This document shows, piece after piece, positions 22,263-25,161 of a stretch of DNA of 25,161 nucleotides; the stretch's first letter is position 1, and the number at the start of each line of letters is the position of its first letter. The stretch is from JAGLWP01 sp964444095 (GTDB taxonomy: Archaea > Nanobdellota > Nanobdellia > Pacearchaeales > GW2011-AR1). The stretch spans positions 1 through 25,161 of the forward strand of contig CAYUEW010000008.1 in NCBI GenBank assembly GCA_964444095.1. Reading direction: 5' to 3'. Under the pieces are notes generated by a model that was given only the letters and a program-made list of their open reading frames with translations, made no database searches and was not told the origin of the DNA. The translations under genes were made by a program, and so were the position numbers.

Positions 22263-23909
22263 ATGAATTTAATTGATAGATTAAAAACAGGTGCAAAAAA
22301 AGCAGTTCTTGTAGCCACCGCTGTATCCACTTTGGGGTTTGGGAGTTGTAGGCTTTGCAATAATTATCCCCCAGTAATTGAATCTACTCCTGTAACAGAA
22401 GTTAATGAAGGGGAAACTTATGGATATCAAGTTGAAGCAAGTGACGCCGACGGAGATGTTTTAGAATATGAATTAAATGGATTTCCAGAAGGATTTACAA
22501 TTTCTGATAGTGGATTAATTCAAGGTACTGCCCCCCTTGTTGATTCAGATAAAGGGTATTCTGCAGAAATCAAAGTTTCTGATGGAAGAGAAGAAGAAAC
22601 ACAAGAATATGATTTGCTTGTTAAGAATCAAGAACCAGCCCCGATTAATTATAATCCATATGTTGATTTGTCTGCGGTAGATGCGAATTTATTGGAAGAA
22701 GCAGAAAGAATAATTTACCTCCCAGAGCCAATCGACCCAAACACAGAAGATAATCCTGTTCCATACATTAGTGCTATAAGTTTGGATGGAAAAGTTGTAC
22801 CGACATTAAATGGAAATCAACTAACAATAAAAGGGAACAAAGATGAGATAGGTACTTATCAAGTTGAATTAGAATTTGGAACTAGCGCAGGAGGAACTTT
22901 TACAAAAACTCTTGAAGGAATGATTACAGACCTCCCAGATATTTCAGGGCAATTGCAAGATAACGAAACAGATTCTGAGCAAGCAGGGCTAGTTAAGATA
23001 TATAGAAATTTAGAAGACACAAATCCTTATTTTGTAGAAGTTGATTCTTTAGGAGATTTTAATATCCAATTAGATGAATCTCTTTCAGAAATTATTCTTC
23101 AAGCAAGAATGGGGTCAGAAGGAAATTGGCAAAGTTATGTTCGGACACGTTCTTTAGATGGAACACAAGATTTAGATGTTGGAGCTGTTAGGGTTGTGCC
23201 TTATGATAATTCGAGTAGCAATTATGATAATACTGTTTTAGGTTATTCTTCCCATTCAGGTCAATTTTCACTTGAAACATTCAAAACATTTATGGAAGAA
23301 ACAAATTTTGACTCTCAAATAAATGGGCAATTTCCTGAGTATATTGGTCTTACAAAATGGAATTTTGGAGAACTTCCAGATACTAATGCTCATCCAATTT
23401 TTAAAGGGATAAAAATTGTAGAATCTTATGAAGGAGTTCCATTCTTAGACCCCGATGAAATTAAAACAATACTTGAAACTAGTGATTATCCAAAATCTAA
23501 TCAAATAGATATAGAAGTTATATCCGAAGCAAATATTCCCTCATCTTATATTGGATGGGGTATTATCTTTCCATCTCTTGCTCCAGGAAACAATCCTACT
23601 GCGACAGGAGCAACAGCAACATATGATTCATTATATACCGATGGATACATAGAATGCTTTAAAGTAGATATTAAGCCAAGTTTTCTCCTATTAGAGATGG
23701 TAACCTTACACGAAACATTTGGGCATGGAATGGTGTATATGGAGCACACCACTACTTTGGGTCCAGATGAATCCATCATAAATGCAGGAACCTCTTGTTT
23801 AGATTTTACTCCGGTAGATGTTAAAGGAAGTTATATTGTGGACGAACCAAATTATTTGGGAATGGAACAATCAAAAGACATACTCGGCCTAAATTGGTTA
23901 GATGATTAA
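22263..23909 (+). CDS. Secreted lipoprotein-like metalloprotease (metzincin-like) with Ig-type domain
   Basis: This 548-residue protein has a signal sequence with a lipobox-like FGSC, giving Cys29 as a possible lipid anchor. A cadherin/Ig-like domain spans about 36-120 (ASDADGDVLEYELNGFPEGF). Further beta domains lie around 170-330. The C-terminal part has His483-Glu484-x3-His488 followed by Glu494-His495, and ends with DILGLNWL. That ending resembles the LSxxDIxGLNxLY close of matrixin-type metzincins. Compared with the standard HExxHxxGxxH there is one extra residue between HE and the second His and one more before the third. Zinc binding is plausible but not certain. The function is unknown; extracellular proteolysis is the best inference. 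No protease signal is seen elsewhere in the chain. Confidence 0.75.
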   Translation: MNLIDRLKTGAKKAVLVATAVSTLGFGSCRLCNNYPPVIESTPVTEVNEGETYGYQVEASDADGDVLEYELNGFPEGFTISDSGLIQGTAPLVDSDKGYSAEIKVSDGREEETQEYDLLVKNQEPAPINYNPYVDLSAVDANLLEEAERIIYLPEPIDPNTEDNPVPYISAISLDGKVVPTLNGNQLTIKGNKDEIGTYQVELEFGTSAGGTFTKTLEGMITDLPDISGQLQDNETDSEQAGLVKIYRNLEDTNPYFVEVDSLGDFNIQLDESLSEIILQARMGSEGNWQSYVRTRSLDGTQDLDVGAVRVVPYDNSSSNYDNTVLGYSSHSGQFSLETFKTFMEETNFDSQINGQFPEYIGLTKWNFGELPDTNAHPIFKGIKIVESYEGVPFLDPDEIKTILETSDYPKSNQIDIEVISEANIPSSYIGWGIIFPSLAPGNNPTATGATATYDSLYTDGYIECFKVDIKPSFLLLEMVTLHETFGHGMVYMEHTTTLGPDESIINAGTSCLDFTPVDVKGSYIVDEPNYLGMEQSKDILGLNWLDD

Positions 23910-23911
23910 TC

Positions 23912-23919
23912 TTATATAG
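23912..23919 (+). promoter_or_regulatory. Candidate TATA box for the 23947 gene
   Basis: TTATATAG is centred about 31 nt before the ATG at 23947, just after the stop of the metzincin-like gene. Confidence 0.35.
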
Positions 23920-23946
23920 TTCTTTTCTTTTTAAGAATAAAAGAAG

Positions 23947-24741
23947 ATGGTCTATCCAAAACTTGCTAGTTATATAAAATCTCAGTTAGCAAAAGGGATT
24001 TCTACTGAAAAGATTAAGCAAAATTTATTGAGAAAGGGATGGTCAAAGAAAGATATAAACCAAGCCTTAAAATTTTCTTTAAACAAAAAAGGGTTTGATA
24101 AAGAATTAAAAAAACCACAGAGAAGATGGTTTATCCTAGGAGGGATAAGTATAATTTTAATAATTGCTATTTTAATTTTATTTTTTTCCATCAAAAATGA
24201 AAGAGCTTCTAACCCTTCAGAATTAGGGGAAAGCAATCTTCCGTCGCAAATCGCTTCATCTTCAATTATAGATTGTGAGGAAGATATGGGTTGTTTTATT
24301 AGTGCTTCAGAAAATTGTGAACTCTCAAAAGTTACATTTGCATCAACACTAGACTTGTTAGGAATGATGATGACAAGCACGATATTTTATGAGATTAAAG
24401 AAAAAGAAGGAGAGAAATGTGTATTATATTTAAGGGCTGAAAAATATGAGATGTCTTTTAGTGAGGAAGCAGTTCAACAAATGCTAGGGGCAGGAGTTAC
24501 ACAAGAAGAAATCCAACAACAAGTAGAAGAAACAAATAAAGAATATCTTGATCCTTTCGAGGGAAAAGAGGGCCTCTGTACCTTTAATCCAGCAGAAGAT
24601 TTAACAGAATTGTTAATAAAATTTAAATCTGGAACTTCCTCTTCCCATTGTAGTTTGACAGAGGGATGTACAACTGATTGGGATGTTGCAGAATGCGGGG
24701 GGGAAATGTTTGAAACAGAAAATGTTTCTTTAGATGTTTGA
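23947..24741 (+). CDS. Single-pass membrane protein with cytoplasmic GWS module and Cys-containing outer domain
   Basis: The first 50 residues of this 264-residue protein are a helical module, AKGISTEKIKQNLLRKGWSKKDINQALK at about 15-42. The same kind of module occurs in the tail of the PKD protein and at the N-terminus of the 1530 protein. RR at 59-60 leads into a membrane span at about 62-81, which places the module inside the cell. The outer part (about 82-264) has Cys in DCEEDMGCFISASENC and again near the C-terminus (CSLTEGC, AECGGEMF), likely paired as disulfides. I do not recognise the outer domain. The gene ends 23 nt from the convergent rtcB. Confidence 0.78.
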   Translation: MVYPKLASYIKSQLAKGISTEKIKQNLLRKGWSKKDINQALKFSLNKKGFDKELKKPQRRWFILGGISIILIIAILILFFSIKNERASNPSELGESNLPSQIASSSIIDCEEDMGCFISASENCELSKVTFASTLDLLGMMMTSTIFYEIKEKEGEKCVLYLRAEKYEMSFSEEAVQQMLGAGVTQEEIQQQVEETNKEYLDPFEGKEGLCTFNPAEDLTELLIKFKSGTSSSHCSLTEGCTTDWDVAECGGEMFETENVSLDV

Positions 24742-24764
24742 GAATAAATTCTAGGTAATTAATT

Positions 24765-25161
24765 TTACCCCTTAATAACAATCAGCGGTTTCATTCGTGC
24801 AACCTTCTTGCTTATTCCTAAATCGTCAACAACTTTAACGACTTCGTCAATATCTTTGTAAACTTGCGGGGCTTCTGTTGCAATTGCTCTCCAGCTCCCA
24901 GATTTAACTTCAATGCCTTTTTTGTGGAGTTCTTTTTGAATTTTTTCTCCATTTATTGTTTTCAATGCTACACTTCGACTTGAAACCCGTCCAGCCCCAT
25001 GAACAGTAGAGCCAAAAGTTAATTCTTCTGCTTTTTTTGTTCCAACTAAAACATAAGAAGAAGTTCCCATACTTCCTGGAATTAAAACTGGTTGTCCAAC
25101 TTTTCTATATGCAACTGGAACTTCTTTTCTGCCTGGCCCAAAACTCCGAGTTGCACCTTTT
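24765..25161 (-). CDS. rtcB: RtcB RNA ligase, C-terminal part (5' end outside window)
   Basis: The visible 131 residues are the C-terminal part of RtcB. This GTP- and Mn-dependent ligase joins 2',3'-cyclic phosphate (or 3'-phosphate) and 5'-OH RNA ends, mainly in tRNA splicing and RNA repair. The frame enters with KGATRSFGPGRKEVP, then PGSMGTSSYVLVG. Next comes GSTVHGAGRVSSR, where the His of HGAGR is the guanylylated nucleophile. The end, EAPQVYKDIDEVVKVV and PLIVIKG, matches the family C-terminus, including the final Lys. All visible key residues are present. The apparent ATG at 25070 is internal and is not the start. Confidence 0.95.
   Translation of the reverse strand, partial: KGATRSFGPGRKEVPVAYRKVGQPVLIPGSMGTSSYVLVGTKKAEELTFGSTVHGAGRVSSRSVALKTINGEKIQKELHKKGIEVKSGSWRAIATEAPQVYKDIDEVVKVVDDLGISKKVARMKPLIVIKG

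Overview
The window is AT-rich, gene-dense archaeal DNA. Archaeal markers include FttA/aCPSF1, a 20S proteasome beta subunit with a processed N-terminal Thr, Mre11-Rad50, a class I CCA-adding enzyme, archaeal-type RNase J, a TrmB-type regulator, a presenilin-like protease and RtcB. Small compact genes, convergent overlaps, leaderless promoters and several large Cys-rich secreted proteins with short cytoplasmic 'GWS' modules suggest a DPANN archaeon, most likely of the Pacearchaeota/Woesearchaeota group. That lineage call is inference. I see no rRNA, tRNA, CRISPR array or insertion sequence.

Layout. 1-2634: the first codons of a leftward gene, then RNase J, a Pro/Gln-rich membrane protein and a HemK/PrmC-like methyltransferase. 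2590-5246 (minus): a gamma-alpha fused 2-oxoacid:ferredoxin oxidoreductase subunit, its TPP-binding beta subunit, and a small Cys-containing ORF with no ATG/GTG/TTG start. 5313-11146 (plus): mre11-rad50, then proteasome beta and fttA. 11187-13302 (plus): a Cys-rich secreted protein and a presenilin/signal-peptide-peptidase-like protease. 13291-16007: an Sm-like small protein (minus), a 90-residue unknown with a TrmB-type regulator (plus), and cca (minus). 16046-17687 (minus): a GTPase, a DUF2073 protein and a Zn-ribbon protein, matching the arvA-arvB-arvC (OapABC) set linked to vesicle formation in haloarchaea. 17741-24741: four extracytoplasmic proteins (PKD protein, TNAH-repeat Cys-rich protein, metzincin-like lipoprotein, small membrane protein). 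The window ends in the 3' part of rtcB (minus).

Regulation. Most gene starts have a TATA-like box (TTTATAAA, TTTTTAAA and similar) centred 25-29 nt upstream of the ATG. This implies leaderless mRNAs, and I used it to choose starts at 12352, 16007 and 22263. The same rule puts the start of the small ORF at 2877 on an AUA codon.

Most unusual region. The arvB-arvC gap holds two 36-nt imperfect repeats, 56 nt apart. Seven of their eight differences fall at positions that can pair in a minus-strand hairpin, with compensatory changes. Each repeat also carries an ATG about 28 nt downstream of a TATA-like element, so three successive TATA-to-ATG units lead into arvC. This could be a small structured RNA, micro-ORF or promoter array, and I know of no described equivalent.
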